This document shows positions 1-8,731 of a stretch of 64,000 bases of DNA, one piece after another. Within the stretch, counting starts at the first letter, position 1. Each line of letters opens with the position of its first letter. Below the pieces are notes generated by a model. It did no database searches. It was not told where the DNA came from and was given only the letters and a program-made list of their open reading frames with translations. The stretch covers positions 186,001 to 250,000 of the forward strand of contig NZ_JALLGK010000003.1 in the NCBI RefSeq assembly GCF_023072595.1, written 5' to 3'. Source of the stretch: Streptomyces sp. XM4193. GTDB taxonomy: Bacteria > Actinomycetota > Actinomycetes > Streptomycetales > Streptomycetaceae. Position numbers and translations under genes: made by a program.

Positions 1-1423
1 CGGCGAGCACCACCGGCAGCATTCTGGCGGCGAGTTCGACGAGCTGGTGGAGATGGCCGCCCTCGGGCGGCTTGTGCGGATAGTCCACGGCCTCGGCGAT
101 GTCGCAGGCGTGGACCCAGCACTCGAAGGCCCGGTCCAGGAAGGCGTCCCGCAGCGGCAGTTCGAGCCCCGGCACGGGCCGGCCCGCGAGCGAGCGGTCG
201 ACCAGCGAGGCACCCCGTACGAGCGCATGGGTCTGCTCCCGCCAGGGGGCGCGCACCAGCGGCCCGCCCGGGGCGACGGAGGAGCGCCAGTACGCCTCGG
301 TGCGCCCCAACGGGCCCAACCGGCCCACGGGACGGCCCTCTTCGCCCGCGATCCCGGCCTCGACCAGCGGGTCGGCCATGCCGAGCGCGCCGGCGGCGAG
401 CCCGTCCACCGCCATCAGATGGCTGATCACCTCGGCGACGGTCACGGTGCGCACCCGCATCCGGTACCCCTCGAACCAGCGCAGCCGCACCGGCGCGCGC
501 CATTCGTCGTCGGCCATGTCGCGGAGCAGGGCGTCCAGTCGAGCGGTCTCCGCGTCGAACGGCTCCGCCCAGGCTGGTATCGGAATCCGCGCCGGACGCC
601 GGTCGAGCGCGCCCTCCAACACCCGTCCGCGCAGCCGGGGGTTGAGGTCCAGGCTGTCCTCGGGGTGCAGCAGGGCCACGGCGTCGCGCAGCCGCAGCGC
701 CTCCCCGGCGCACGGCGCACAGTCGGTCAGATGCGCCTCGACGGCCTGGGTCTCCTCGGCGGAGCAGGCGGACAGGGCCCAGGCGCCCAGCAGCGACTTG
801 AGCACACCGTGCTCCCACTCGACGGCCCGCCCGACCGCCGCCGGCTCAACGCCGGCCGAACCGCCGACCGAGCCGCCGGCCGAACCCGCCGCGGGGCCCC
901 GCACCGGGCCGGTCGGGCGCGGGACGGTGCCGCCGGGTTCGGGCGGGTGCTCGGGCACCGCGTCCGACCAGGTGTGGCGATCCTCCCGCGCGACACCGCG
1001 CTCGTGGCCCTGCCCGCGCTCCAGCCGCTCGTCCCGCTCGTGGCGGTCCTCGCGCTCGCCGCGCTCCCGGGGGAACTCGCGCGGAAGGTCGCGCGGCGCC
1101 TCCACGGGGGAGTCGTGCGCCTGGTCGTACGGGCGGTCCAGGCGCGCGGAGGCCGAGTCGGCGGCGGCGCTCCACCGCTCCTGTCCCTCGGGGGCGTCCT
1201 CGGGCGACTCCGGTCGCTCCCGCCACAGGGCGTCGTGGCCCCGCGGCCCGCGAACCCGCCCCCGGCCGCTGTGACTTCCCTCACCTCCGCGCGGGGAGGG
1301 GATGCCGTGCGGTCGCGCGGGCGGCGGCCGGTCGTCCGCCGCGGCGCGCGGCGGCGGGATGAGGGGTGGCTGCTCCGGGTCGTCGTCGCCCGGGTAACGG
1401 CCGGGTTCCTGCGGGTCGTTCAC
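1..1423 (-). CDS. Zinc-finger anti-sigma factor fused to an MDMPI-like domain (C-terminus outside window)
   Basis: The frame is open from a GTG at 1423 to the left edge, so about 474 codons are visible and the stop is not. The N-terminal ~170 residues are low-complexity and rich in Pro, Arg and Glu. A zinc-finger anti-sigma (zf-HC2/ZAS) segment follows, with the H-x3-C-x2-C pattern in EAHLTDCAPC. The rest resembles the N-terminal DinB-like domain of mycothiol-dependent maleylpyruvate isomerase proteins (DALLRDMADDEWRAP, then AEVISHLMAVDGLAAGAL). The GTG start overlaps the stop of the sigma-factor gene by four bases (GTGA), implying translational coupling. The inferred role is a cognate cytoplasmic anti-sigma factor; the job of the MDMPI-like part is unknown. 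Confidence 0.75.
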   Translation of the reverse strand, partial: MNDPQEPGRYPGDDDPEQPPLIPPPRAAADDRPPPARPHGIPSPRGGEGSHSGRGRVRGPRGHDALWRERPESPEDAPEGQERWSAAADSASARLDRPYDQAHDSPVEAPRDLPREFPRERGEREDRHERDERLERGQGHERGVAREDRHTWSDAVPEHPPEPGGTVPRPTGPVRGPAAGSAGGSVGGSAGVEPAAVGRAVEWEHGVLKSLLGAWALSACSAEETQAVEAHLTDCAPCAGEALRLRDAVALLHPEDSLDLNPRLRGRVLEGALDRRPARIPIPAWAEPFDAETARLDALLRDMADDEWRAPVRLRWFEGYRMRVRTVTVAEVISHLMAVDGLAAGALGMADPLVEAGIAGEEGRPVGRLGPLGRTEAYWRSSVAPGGPLVRAPWREQTHALVRGASLVDRSLAGRPVPGLELPLRDAFLDRAFECWVHACDIAEAVDYPHKPPEGGHLHQLVELAARMLPVVLA

Positions 1424-1986
1424 CGCTGACTCCCGAGTCCTGGGCGGCCGAGCTGTGGCAGCGCGCCCTTCGATGCGGTGGACAGCAGCTGGAGGCCGAG
1501 CCGCAGCCGCCGCCTGGCCTCGTCCTCGGTGACCCCGAGGTGCGCGGCCGTCTGTCGATAGTCCCTGCGGTGAATGTACGCCAGCTCCAGGGCGGCCCGG
1601 AGCGACGCCGGCATCGAGGTCACGATGTAGTCGGCGCGGGCCGCGGCGGACGCGGCCTGCACGTGCTCCTCGACCTGCTCGGCGGGCCCGTTGCGCTCCT
1701 GGTGCAGCTGCCGCAGCCGCTGGACGGCGAGCTGACGGGTGAGGGAGGCGATCCAGGAGCGCAGCGACTCCTTGCGGGGCTCGAAGTCCTCCGGGTGCTC
1801 CCACACTCGGGCGAACACCTCCCTGGTGATCTGGTCTGCCGCTTCCTCGTCGTCCAGCACGCGATGTGCCATTCCGTGGACGAGCACGGCGAACTGGTCG
1901 TACAGCTCGCCCAGCGCGGCGGCCTCGCCCCGGGACAGCCGCTGCTGCATCTTGCGGTCCCAGCGAGGTGGTGTGTCGTGCGCCAT
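1420..1986 (-). CDS. ECF-like RNA polymerase sigma factor
   Basis: Sigma-70 family protein of 188 residues. Region 2 is seen in LGELYDQFAVLVHGMAHRVL and the following EEAADQITREVFARVWEHP. Region 4 is seen in LRAALELAYIHRRDYRQTAAHLGVTEDEARRRLRLG, a helix-turn-helix. I chose the ATG at 1986 (MAHDTPP) because a GGGGGCGG purine-rich site lies just upstream; an in-frame start at 2016 is possible. The stop overlaps the start of the downstream zinc-finger protein, so the two form a sigma/anti-sigma unit. A STAS protein is divergent at 2345. The specific regulon cannot be read from the sequence. Confidence 0.88.
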   Translation of the reverse strand: MAHDTPPRWDRKMQQRLSRGEAAALGELYDQFAVLVHGMAHRVLDDEEAADQITREVFARVWEHPEDFEPRKESLRSWIASLTRQLAVQRLRQLHQERNGPAEQVEEHVQAASAAARADYIVTSMPASLRAALELAYIHRRDYRQTAAHLGVTEDEARRRLRLGLQLLSTASKGALPQLGRPGLGSQR

Positions 1987-2344
1987 GGTGATCCGCCCCC
2001 AGCCCTCTGCGTACATCGAATGTAGTGCGAGGGGATGACAACGTACGCCCCTTTACGGCAATGTGCGCCCCCTGATCCGCTGCGGAACGTGCTGAAGTCG
2101 TCACCTTGCGCTGAGTTGACCTGCTGTTGTCCGTGCTTTGTGAAGATTTTGGCGAGTTGAGGGGGATCGGGGTGACATTTCACCCAGCAGTGACCGGGGC
2201 CAACCGGAACAAGGGGAGAAAGAGGCCGTCTTGCACGTACGCTCGGGAAGGGCAGTTCGTTTCGGCCGAAGCCCGCAGGGCAGGCGAAGCGGGGAAGGGC
2301 TGTTCCTGTCGGGGCGGCGGACACGACCGAAAGGTGCGGGACGA
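1987..2344. promoter_or_regulatory. Divergent promoter region between sigma factor and STAS gene
   Basis: This gap of about 360 bp carries the promoters of two divergent genes and no convincing gene. Two weak signals are visible on the + strand. TTGACC at 2116-2121 resembles a -35 box, but the expected -10 position is poor. A short inverted repeat GGGTGA-CATT-TCACCC lies at 2170-2185. Either could serve the STAS gene; neither is strong enough to name a regulator. Confidence 0.3.
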
Positions 2345-2719
2345 GTGACGCTCAAGGTCATCGAGGAGAAGCGAGGGGAGTGGACCGTGCTGCGGGTGGC
2401 CGGCGAGCTGGACCTCGTGACCTCGCCGCTCGTCAAGCAGCATGTGCACGACGCGGTGGCCGAGGCGAAGCGCGACGTCGTACTCGACCTCACCGAAGTG
2501 CTGTTCTGCGACTCCAGCGGAGTGGGTGTGCTGATCGCCGCCAGGCGGCTGATGCACTCCTGCGCGGGTCGGCTGCGGCTGATTTTGCCCGCCAAGGGCG
2601 CGGTCGACGGCTCCCATGTGAACCGCGTGCTGGCGGCGCTCGGTGTGCGGCGGCTGTTCGCCTGCTACCCGGATCTCGACGCGGCGACCGACGACGCCGC
2701 CCGCCCGCTCACCGCCTGA
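2345..2719 (+). CDS. STAS-domain anti-sigma factor antagonist
   Basis: 124-residue single STAS domain of the SpoIIAA/RsbV/BldG class. These proteins bind anti-sigma kinases and are switched by phosphorylation of a serine in the segment that follows strand LxxV. Here that segment reads VVLDLTEVLFCDSSGVGVL, so the DSSG motif with its phosphorylatable serine is intact. The start is the GTG at 2345, preceded by AAAGGTGCGGG. The gene faces away from the sigma/anti-sigma pair, but RsbW-type ATPases also occur at 4727 and 63361, so the true partner is not certain. Confidence 0.85.
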   Translation: MTLKVIEEKRGEWTVLRVAGELDLVTSPLVKQHVHDAVAEAKRDVVLDLTEVLFCDSSGVGVLIAARRLMHSCAGRLRLILPAKGAVDGSHVNRVLAALGVRRLFACYPDLDAATDDAARPLTA

Positions 2720-3072
2720 GGCCGGGTGCTCGGGCGGTCCGCGCGAGCGCCCCGTCGAAGTCGGCCGATTCTGAGCGGTCCCCTGGGTGTTCCCTCGGTG
2801 GTGCCTGGGCGGTCCCTTGACGGTCCCGGGCGGTTCTGAAGGGATTCGCGCGGCTCCTCGGCGGGCTGCTCCGAGGTGGGCGGGTGCGCCGCCGGGCGCA
2901 CTGCGGTCGGGGAGTCGACGCGTCGGACGGTCGGCGCAGTCGAGAAGTTGACGGGACGGCTGCCCGGTTCGGGCGTTTCCGCCCTTTGTCGCTTCCACAA
3001 CTTGCGAACGCGCGGCTGTCCTCAAGGTCGGAAATCGCCCTGCCCGTCCGGGTATCGCGCTCCGTCTGTTTC

Positions 3073-3113
3073 CACAAAGCGGGACTCTCCCTGTCGGAGG
3101 GTCTCGCTTTGTG
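3073..3113. promoter_or_regulatory. 41-bp imperfect inverted repeat upstream of the M64 peptidase
   Basis: The arms begin CACAAAGCGGGACTCTCC and end GGAGGGTCTCGCTTTGTG, with two mismatches around a 4-5 nt loop. The element sits ~110 bp before the GTG start of the peptidase and ~350 bp after the STAS stop. A TTCCACAA word occurs at its left edge and again near 2993. No T-run follows, so an operator or an mRNA stem-loop is more likely than a simple terminator. This 500-bp gap (2720-3223) otherwise shows no gene. Confidence 0.5.
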
Positions 3114-3223
3114 TGCCCGAAGTCCCTAGATTCAGCTGCCAGTTCGAGAGATCCCCCCATTCCCGCACCGAGCTCGCCCACCTTCGAGGCTCACTCCTCG
3201 AAACCCCCACGGAGGCACCCATC

Positions 3224-4336
3224 GTGCGAACTGGCAGATTCCTGACCGCGGTCGGCATTGCAGTGGCCGCTGTCGTACCCCTCTCCCTGACGGCGCAGGC
3301 CGGCCCCGGCCCGAAGGCGGACGCCGCCTCCGAGGACCGCGGCGCCGACGTCCGTGTCGAGGTCTTCGACGAGGAGCGGCCCGTCGGTCACGCCGACGTC
3401 CCCTCCCGCGCCCCGCAGGCGCTGCTGAAGAACGGCCGGGCGAACACCGCCGCGGACGGAGACGTCCACGAGATCATCAAGAACGGCGAGGTCGGCGACC
3501 GTGTCGACATCGTCTTCGTCGGCGACGGCTACACCGAGGCCGAACTGCCCGACTTCCACACCGACGTCAAGGAGAAGTGGAAGGACATCACGGACATCGA
3601 GCCGTACACCACCCACGCGGAGCTCTTCAACGTGTGGGCCGTGGACGCGGTCTCGACCGACTCCGGAGTCTCCGGCGACCCGACCGCCGACGTGCAGAAG
3701 AACACCGCGCTGGGCTCGCACTTCTTCTGCAACGACACCGAGCGCCTGCTCTGCGTCGACCTCCCGAGGGTCGAGTCCTACGCGGGGAAGGCCCCCGCGG
3801 CCGACCTGGTGATCGTGGTCTCCAACTCCGAGAAGTACGGCGGCGCCGGCTACAGCGGCGTGGGCTCCCCGGTCGGCTACGACGGTGTCGCCACCCTCTC
3901 CTCCAGCCACGACGACTCGGGTCAGATCGCCATCCACGAGACCGGGCACTCGCTCGGTCTGCTGGCCGACGAGTACTGGTACGACGAGTCCCGCTACGAG
4001 GGCGACGAGACGGACTCGATCAACACCTCCGTGTACGGCGCCGACGAGATGGCCCAGCGCCAGACCAAGTGGCACCGCTGGCTCGGCGAGGAGTCGCCCG
4101 ACGGCGGCACGGTCGGCACCTACGAGGGCGCGAGCTACAACGCGTACGGGATCAACCGGCCGACCGACAACTCGATGATGCGCACCCTGGGCAGGGAGTT
4201 CAATCTGCCGGGTCGCGAGGCGATGGTCGCCGGCTTCTACCGGTACGCGACACCGCTGGCCACCGACCGTCAGACCGAGGCCGCCCGGAAGTCGATCCGC
4301 GACCCCGAGCTGCTGAAGCTGGTCGACGCCAAGTAG
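3224..4336 (+). CDS. Secreted M64-family metallopeptidase
   Basis: 370 residues from the GTG at 3224, which has GGAGG at 3211-3215 at good spacing. Residues 1-26 form a Sec signal peptide (basic start, hydrophobic core, Ala-rich end). The catalytic zinc site is H238-E-T-G-H242, followed by SLGLLADEYW. This HExGH-x-LGxLxDEY pattern is typical of peptidase family M64 (IgA-peptidase-like). The sequence VDIVFVGDGYTEAEL near residue 95 is also characteristic of the family. The product is predicted to act outside the cell on protein substrates. A strong hairpin follows the stop at 4418, so the gene is probably monocistronic. Confidence 0.9.
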   Translation: MRTGRFLTAVGIAVAAVVPLSLTAQAGPGPKADAASEDRGADVRVEVFDEERPVGHADVPSRAPQALLKNGRANTAADGDVHEIIKNGEVGDRVDIVFVGDGYTEAELPDFHTDVKEKWKDITDIEPYTTHAELFNVWAVDAVSTDSGVSGDPTADVQKNTALGSHFFCNDTERLLCVDLPRVESYAGKAPAADLVIVVSNSEKYGGAGYSGVGSPVGYDGVATLSSSHDDSGQIAIHETGHSLGLLADEYWYDESRYEGDETDSINTSVYGADEMAQRQTKWHRWLGEESPDGGTVGTYEGASYNAYGINRPTDNSMMRTLGREFNLPGREAMVAGFYRYATPLATDRQTEAARKSIRDPELLKLVDAK

Positions 4337-4417
4337 TGCGTCACATCACCCAGGGTGCTGAATCGCCGGTGATCTTCCGGGCAACAGGCGCCCAAACCCG
4401 GTGACTTATGACTTTCC

Positions 4418-4449
4418 GTGACCGCCGCCCTGCTCTGGGCGGCGGTCAC
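4418..4449 (+). terminator. Intrinsic-type terminator hairpin after the M64 peptidase
   Basis: A perfect 13-bp stem (GTGACCGCCGCCC / GGGCGGCGGTCAC) with a 6-nt loop lies ~80 bp after the peptidase stop. There is no U-tract, as is usual for Streptomyces terminators. Confidence 0.75.
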
Positions 4450-4726
4450 GTCTCATGTGTCGAGACGTTGTCCGCTCGTGACTGATCGCCTCTCCGGGGT
4501 TCGCGGGTGCTCGGGTACGCTCGCTCGAATGCGAGGGGTCCAGCGGTGTGCGCGAGTCGGGGGGCGGCGTTCGAGCCGCATCGTCCGGAGTCGCACACGG
4601 TGCCGTGGGCGTACTCCTTTGCGCCGGTATATAGCGGAACCCCTTGTCGGCAAAACGATTCATCCAGCACGCTGTGGTGCTCTGGGGTTGCTCTCCGTGA
4701 CCCCGTCGGTTTTGGTGGTGTGAGCA

Positions 4727-5206
4727 GTGCAGGTGCTTCAGGTGCAGCTGGAGATCGGTGCCGATCCGATGGAGGTCGGCCGCGCTCGTCGCTGGGCGAG
4801 GTCCCGGCTCGCCGCTGCCGGGATCAACGCGGACGGCCCGCTGGGCGAGACGCTGATCCTGCTGATCTCCGAGCTGGTCACCAACGCCGTGGTGCACGCC
4901 GGATGTCCGGCCGTCCTGCGGATACTGCTCCCCGGCCCCGCGCAGCAGGCGTCGGTGCGGGTGGAGGTCGCCGACGGCAGCAGCGTCGCGCCGAACCCCC
5001 GCTGTGCCGGCGGGGAGGACACCGGCGGTCGCGGACTGGAGCTGGTGGACGGGCTGGCCGACCGCTGGGGCTGGGACCCCGAGGGGAAGGGCAAGCGGAT
5101 CTGGTGCGAGCTGGACCAGTCGCGTGCTCCGTCGCTCGGTGAGGCGGCCGTCCGCGGCGGATTCTCGTCCGGATGCGGCATGCAGAATCGGGCAATTCGT
5201 GCGTAA
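4727..5206 (+). CDS. RsbW-like ATP-binding protein (anti-sigma kinase/HATPase fold)
   Basis: 159 residues with a GHKL/HATPase fold of the type common in streptomycete RsbW-like proteins. The N-box is ETLILLISELVTNAVVHAG, with E-L-x-x-N-A-x-x-H. The G-box region is GGRGLELVDGLADRWGW. The C-terminal ~30 residues are an extension without a recognised fold. The start is GTG 4727, placed at the family's usual N-terminus; the ribosome-binding site is weak. These small ATPases usually bind and phosphorylate STAS proteins or bind sigma factors. The STAS gene at 2345 is a possible partner but is not adjacent. The upstream 280 bp hold no gene I can support. Confidence 0.85.
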   Translation: MQVLQVQLEIGADPMEVGRARRWARSRLAAAGINADGPLGETLILLISELVTNAVVHAGCPAVLRILLPGPAQQASVRVEVADGSSVAPNPRCAGGEDTGGRGLELVDGLADRWGWDPEGKGKRIWCELDQSRAPSLGEAAVRGGFSSGCGMQNRAIRA

Positions 5207-5532
5207 GTCGTCAAGTTCGGTCGTGGTGTTGACGACTGGAGGGCGGCTGATCAGTCTGTACGGAGCGATGCGTGGCGAGGGGACGCCGAGGGTGTAGGTC
5301 CTCGGCGAGTGCGGGTCGCGGTCCGGTGCCGAGCTCTCGGTGAGCGCAGAGCGGGTCGCCGGAGCCGGGTGGCGGGCCGTACCGCGGTGCAGAGCGTCTC
5401 GGCGCGCGCACGCCACCCCGGCGGGATCGCCGGCGCCCCGACCCGGCGCGCTCCTTCACTTCTCGGCTCTCCCGGTGCGCGCCCTCCCGGTGCCCCGCGG
5501 AGTCGGAGCCGGCAGTCGCCGCTGTTCCGCGC
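5207..5532. other. Intergenic region, no supported gene
   Basis: About 325 bp between the RsbW-like gene and the 3' end of the first GlxA-type gene. Open frames here are short and lack family-like sequence. I see no clear hairpin terminator or promoter. Confidence 0.4.
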
Positions 5533-6684
5533 CTACCGCTCGTCGGGCTCCCGGGTCGCGCCCCGGTAGGCCACCCGGTACGTCCGCGGCGAGACGCCGA
5601 CCGTCGCCTGGAGGCGCTGCCGCAGCGTGGTCGCCGTACCCAGGCCGGACTCGGCCGCCACCCGGTCCACGGTGTACTCCGTCGACTCCAGCAACTCCCG
5701 GGCCCGCTCGACCCGTTGCCCGTTGAGCCACTGGATGGGCGTCTGGCCGGTCTCCTCGCGGAAGCGCCGGTTGAAGGTGCGTACGCTCATCGACTCCCGC
5801 GCCGCGAGTGCCCGCAGGGTGATCGGCTCCCCGAGGTGGGCCAGTGCCCACGCGCGTGCCCGGCCCGTCGACGCCCCGCTCGGCTCCGCCACCGGCCTGC
5901 GGACGAACTGCGCCTGCCCGCCCTCCCGGTGGGGCGGTACGACGGTGCGGCGTGCGACCTCCGCGGCGACGCCCGCCCCGTGGTCGCGGCGGATCATGTG
6001 CAGGCAGAGGTCGATGCCGGACGCCTCGCCCGCCGAGGTCAGCACGTCCCCCTCGTCCACGTAGAGCACGTCCGGGTCCAGCCGCACGGCGGGGAAGAGC
6101 GAGCGGAAGCGCTCAGTCTCGTGCCAGTGGGTGGTGGCGCGCCGACCGTCGAGCAGCCCGGCCGCGGCCAGTACGTACGCCCCGGTGCAGATCGAGGCGA
6201 GCCGGGTGCCGGGTCGTACCCGCGCCAGCGCGGAGGCGAGCGCGGCGGGCAGCCGTCCTTCGGTCTCGGTCGCGTCCGGGAGGTGGGTGGCCGGGAGGAT
6301 CACGGTGTCCGCCTCGGCGAGCGTCGCCGGCCCCGCGGAGACGACGATCGGGAAGTCGGCGTCGGTGCGCACCTCGCCCGGTTCGAGGGTGCAGGTGACG
6401 ACCTCGTACAGCGGCGTGCCCCGTGCGGTGCGCGCCTGCCGGAACAGCTGGTGGACCAGGCCGAGTTCCATCGGCATCACGCCGTCGCGCACCAGTACGG
6501 CGACCCGGTGGCGCCCGTCGCCCCGGAAGACGTCGCCGGGCCCCTCGGAGGGGGTCGTCGCGGAGGGCGCGGGCGCCGTCGTCGCGGAGGTCCCGGCGGA
6601 GGGCGGTTCGGTGCGGGAGGCGTCGTCGGGCGGGGCGCCGTCCGGGGGGACGTCGTCCGACGGGGCGCCGGCGGGGGAGTGCAT
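5533..6684 (-). CDS. GlxA-type transcriptional regulator (DJ-1/PfpI domain plus AraC HTH), paralogue 1
   Basis: 383 residues. Residues ~1-50 are a Pro/Ala/Ser-rich leader. A DJ-1/PfpI-like domain follows (HRVAVLVRDGVMPMELGLVHQLF to LASICTGAYVLAAAGLLDGR) and includes the conserved nucleophile-elbow cysteine of SICTGA. A C-terminal AraC/XylS domain has two HTH motifs (TLRALAARESMSVRTFNRRFREETG; YTVDRVAAESGLGTATTLRQRL). It is divergent from the quinone-reductase-like gene at 6755 with only 70 bp between them, a layout typical of a local regulator. A close paralogue lies at 7682-8711. It probably controls the flavoprotein and itself; the effector is unknown. Confidence 0.9.
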   Translation of the reverse strand: MHSPAGAPSDDVPPDGAPPDDASRTEPPSAGTSATTAPAPSATTPSEGPGDVFRGDGRHRVAVLVRDGVMPMELGLVHQLFRQARTARGTPLYEVVTCTLEPGEVRTDADFPIVVSAGPATLAEADTVILPATHLPDATETEGRLPAALASALARVRPGTRLASICTGAYVLAAAGLLDGRRATTHWHETERFRSLFPAVRLDPDVLYVDEGDVLTSAGEASGIDLCLHMIRRDHGAGVAAEVARRTVVPPHREGGQAQFVRRPVAEPSGASTGRARAWALAHLGEPITLRALAARESMSVRTFNRRFREETGQTPIQWLNGQRVERARELLESTEYTVDRVAAESGLGTATTLRQRLQATVGVSPRTYRVAYRGATREPDER

Positions 6685-6704
6685 GGCCAGATTCTTTCAT
6701 ATGG

Positions 6705-6718
6705 TGGCACTCTGGCCA
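6705..6718. promoter_or_regulatory. Candidate GlxA operator TGGC-N6-GCCA (copy 1)
   Basis: The inverted repeat TGGC-ACTCTG-GCCA lies in the 70-bp divergent promoter between paralogue 1 and the flavoprotein. The same motif, in the same position relative to the regulator start, occurs at 8732-8745 beside paralogue 2. The two intergenic regions align without gaps over about 43 bp and share the block GGCCACTCGT. Confidence 0.55.
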
Positions 6719-6754
6719 CTCGTTCGCCGGTCGCCGCGGTCGCAGTCTCGAGCC

Positions 6755-7753
6755 ATGAACATTCTCTGGATCTTCGCCCACCCCGAGCAGCGCTCCCTCA
6801 ACGCCTCGTTGCGGGACGAGGGACTCGCCGAACTCGAAGCGGCCGGACACAGCACCCGGCTCACCGACCTCTACGCGATCGGCTTCAACCCGGTCGTCGA
6901 CCGCTCCGACTTCGAGGGCGACCGCGCCCGGGCCGAGGACGCGGACCACGACAGCGGCGGCCACGACGGCAGCGACCACGACCGGACCGCGCGGCTGCGG
7001 GTCGGGGAGGCGCAGGAGCGGGGCCACGCCGAGCGCACGCTGAGCGCGGACATCCTGGCCGAACAGGAGAAGGTGGCCTGGGCCGATGTGCTGGTCTTCC
7101 AGTTCCCCCTGTGGTGGTTCGGCCCGCCCGCGATCCTCAAGGGCTGGTTCGACCGCGTCTTCGTCCAGGGTTTCGCCTTCGGGATCGAGGACGAGCGGGG
7201 CCGGGTGATGCGCTACGGGCGCGGACCGCTCTCCGGCCGGCGCGCACTGGTCGTCACCACCGTCGGCGGACGGGCCACCGCCTTCGAGGGGCGGGGCGTG
7301 CACGGCCACATCGAGGACGTGCTCCACCCACTGCTGCACGGCACCTTCTGGTACGCGGGCATCGAGGCGCTGCCGCCGTACCTCGTGCCCGGTGCCGACC
7401 GCCTCGACGAGCGGGGGTACGCCGACCACGTCCGCGCGCTCCGCACCCGGCTGCGCGAACTCCCCGTGACGGCACCGATCCCGTACCGCGCCCAGAACGA
7501 CGGCGACTACGACGACCGGATGCTGCTCCGCCCCGAGATCGCCCCGGGCCGTACGGATCTGGCAGCCCATCGCACCGATTCGGCCGCCCTCCGCGCCGAT
7601 GCCGGTGCGCAGGTGCCCGACGGGGACCCGGCGGCGGGACGGCCCTCAGCGGCGGAACGGGCTTCGGGGGCGGGACGGGCCTCAGGGGTGGACGGTGTCG
7701 GGGTGGCTGCCGCTGTTGGCGGATCGGAAGGTGCGCCGGTAGGTGCTCGGTGA
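6755..7753 (+). CDS. NAD(P)H dehydrogenase (quinone)-like flavodoxin-fold protein
   Basis: Family members are FMN/FAD flavoproteins that reduce quinones or other acceptors with NAD(P)H. The N-terminus MNILWIFAHPEQRSLNASL is the typical start of the NQO/KefF family. The segment VLVFQFPLWWFGPPAILKGWFDRVF is the signature of the active-site region, and TTVGG follows. The product is 332 residues; the family is usually 200-270. Extra length comes from an acidic His/Asp insert near residue 65 and a low-complexity Ala/Gly tail after ~residue 265. The last ~70 bp overlap the 3' end of the convergent regulator gene, so the tail may be recent read-through. Expression is probably set by the adjacent GlxA-type regulator. 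Confidence 0.88.
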   Translation: MNILWIFAHPEQRSLNASLRDEGLAELEAAGHSTRLTDLYAIGFNPVVDRSDFEGDRARAEDADHDSGGHDGSDHDRTARLRVGEAQERGHAERTLSADILAEQEKVAWADVLVFQFPLWWFGPPAILKGWFDRVFVQGFAFGIEDERGRVMRYGRGPLSGRRALVVTTVGGRATAFEGRGVHGHIEDVLHPLLHGTFWYAGIEALPPYLVPGADRLDERGYADHVRALRTRLRELPVTAPIPYRAQNDGDYDDRMLLRPEIAPGRTDLAAHRTDSAALRADAGAQVPDGDPAAGRPSAAERASGAGRASGVDGVGVAAAVGGSEGAPVGAR

Positions 7754-8711
7754 GACGCCCAGCGCCTCCTGGAAGTGCGCCCGGAGCGAGGCGCCGGTGC
7801 CGAACCCGGCTTCGGCGGCGATCCGGTCGACGGCGAGGTCGCCGGCCTCCAACAGGCGCCGGGCCCGCTCGACCCGCTGCCGGGTCAGCCACTGCTGCGG
7901 GCTGAGCCCGGTCTCCTGCCGGAACCGCCGGGTGAAGGTGCGCACGCTCATCGACTCCCGCCCGGCCAACTCCCGCAGGGTGAGCGGCCGGTGCAGCTCG
8001 GTCAGCGCCCACGCCCGTGCCCGGCCGGTCGAGGCGGTGGCGGCGGTGGGCACCGGGCGCTCGATGAACTGGGCCTGGCCGCCGTCCCGGTGCGGCGGGA
8101 CCACGGTCCGCCGGGCCACCGAGGCGGCGACCTCCGAACCGAAGTCGCCCCGCACGAGATGCAGACAGAGGTCGATCCCGGAGGCGACTCCGGCGGCCGT
8201 CAGTACCTCGCCCTTGGTCGACGTACAGGACCTCGGGGTCGACGCGTACCCGCGGATGGAGTCGGCGGAGCCGGTCGCAGTGCATCCAGTGGGTGGTGGC
8301 GCGGCGTCCGTCCAGCAGCCCGGCCGCCGCCAGGACGAAGGCGCCGGTGCAGATCGAGGCCAGCCTGGTCCCCGGCCGGACGAGTGCGAGGGCGTCCGCC
8401 AGCGCCGGGCTCAACTCGCCGCGCAGCAGCGGCTCGTCGGCTTCGTGGGCGGCGGGAACGATCACCGTGTGCGCCTCGGCCAGCGCGCCCGGACCGTGCT
8501 CGACCTCGATCCGGAAATCCGCGTCGGTGCGCACCGGTCCGGGTGTCAGCGCGCAGGTCAGCACCTCGTACAGCGGTCGGCCCGACGCGCTGCGGGCGGA
8601 ACCGAGGATGCGGTGGGCGATGCCGAGCTCGATCGGCAGCAGTCCGTCGCGGACGAGCACGGCGACACGGTGACGACCGTCGTCGCCGAAGGCGGAGCGG
8701 TTGGCGGGCAT
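7682..8711 (-). pseudogene. GlxA-type regulator paralogue 2, frameshifted
   Basis: The N-terminal part starts at ATG 8711 (MPANRSAF) and runs through the DJ-1/PfpI domain to DPEVLYVDQG. It includes the intact SICTGAF cysteine motif. The frame then continues as unrelated residues. In the -1 frame the expected continuation (GEVLTAAGVASGIDLCLHLVRGD) resumes and leads to a full AraC-type C-terminus ending at 7682 (TLRELAGRESMSVRTFTRRF; LAVDRIAAEAGFGTGASL). Comparison with paralogue 1 places one extra G in the GGG run (+ strand CCC, 8211-8213). This is either a genuine frameshift or a sequencing error in a homopolymer; if corrected, the protein is ~343 residues. It is divergent from the MFS gene at 8774. 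Confidence 0.8.
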
Positions 8712-8731
8712 GGCCCGATCCTTGCAGACGC

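Noticed and set aside
5716..7905. 729-codon open frame on the + strand
   Set aside because: Crosses the GlxA gene antisense and the flavoprotein out of frame; both real genes have clear domains.
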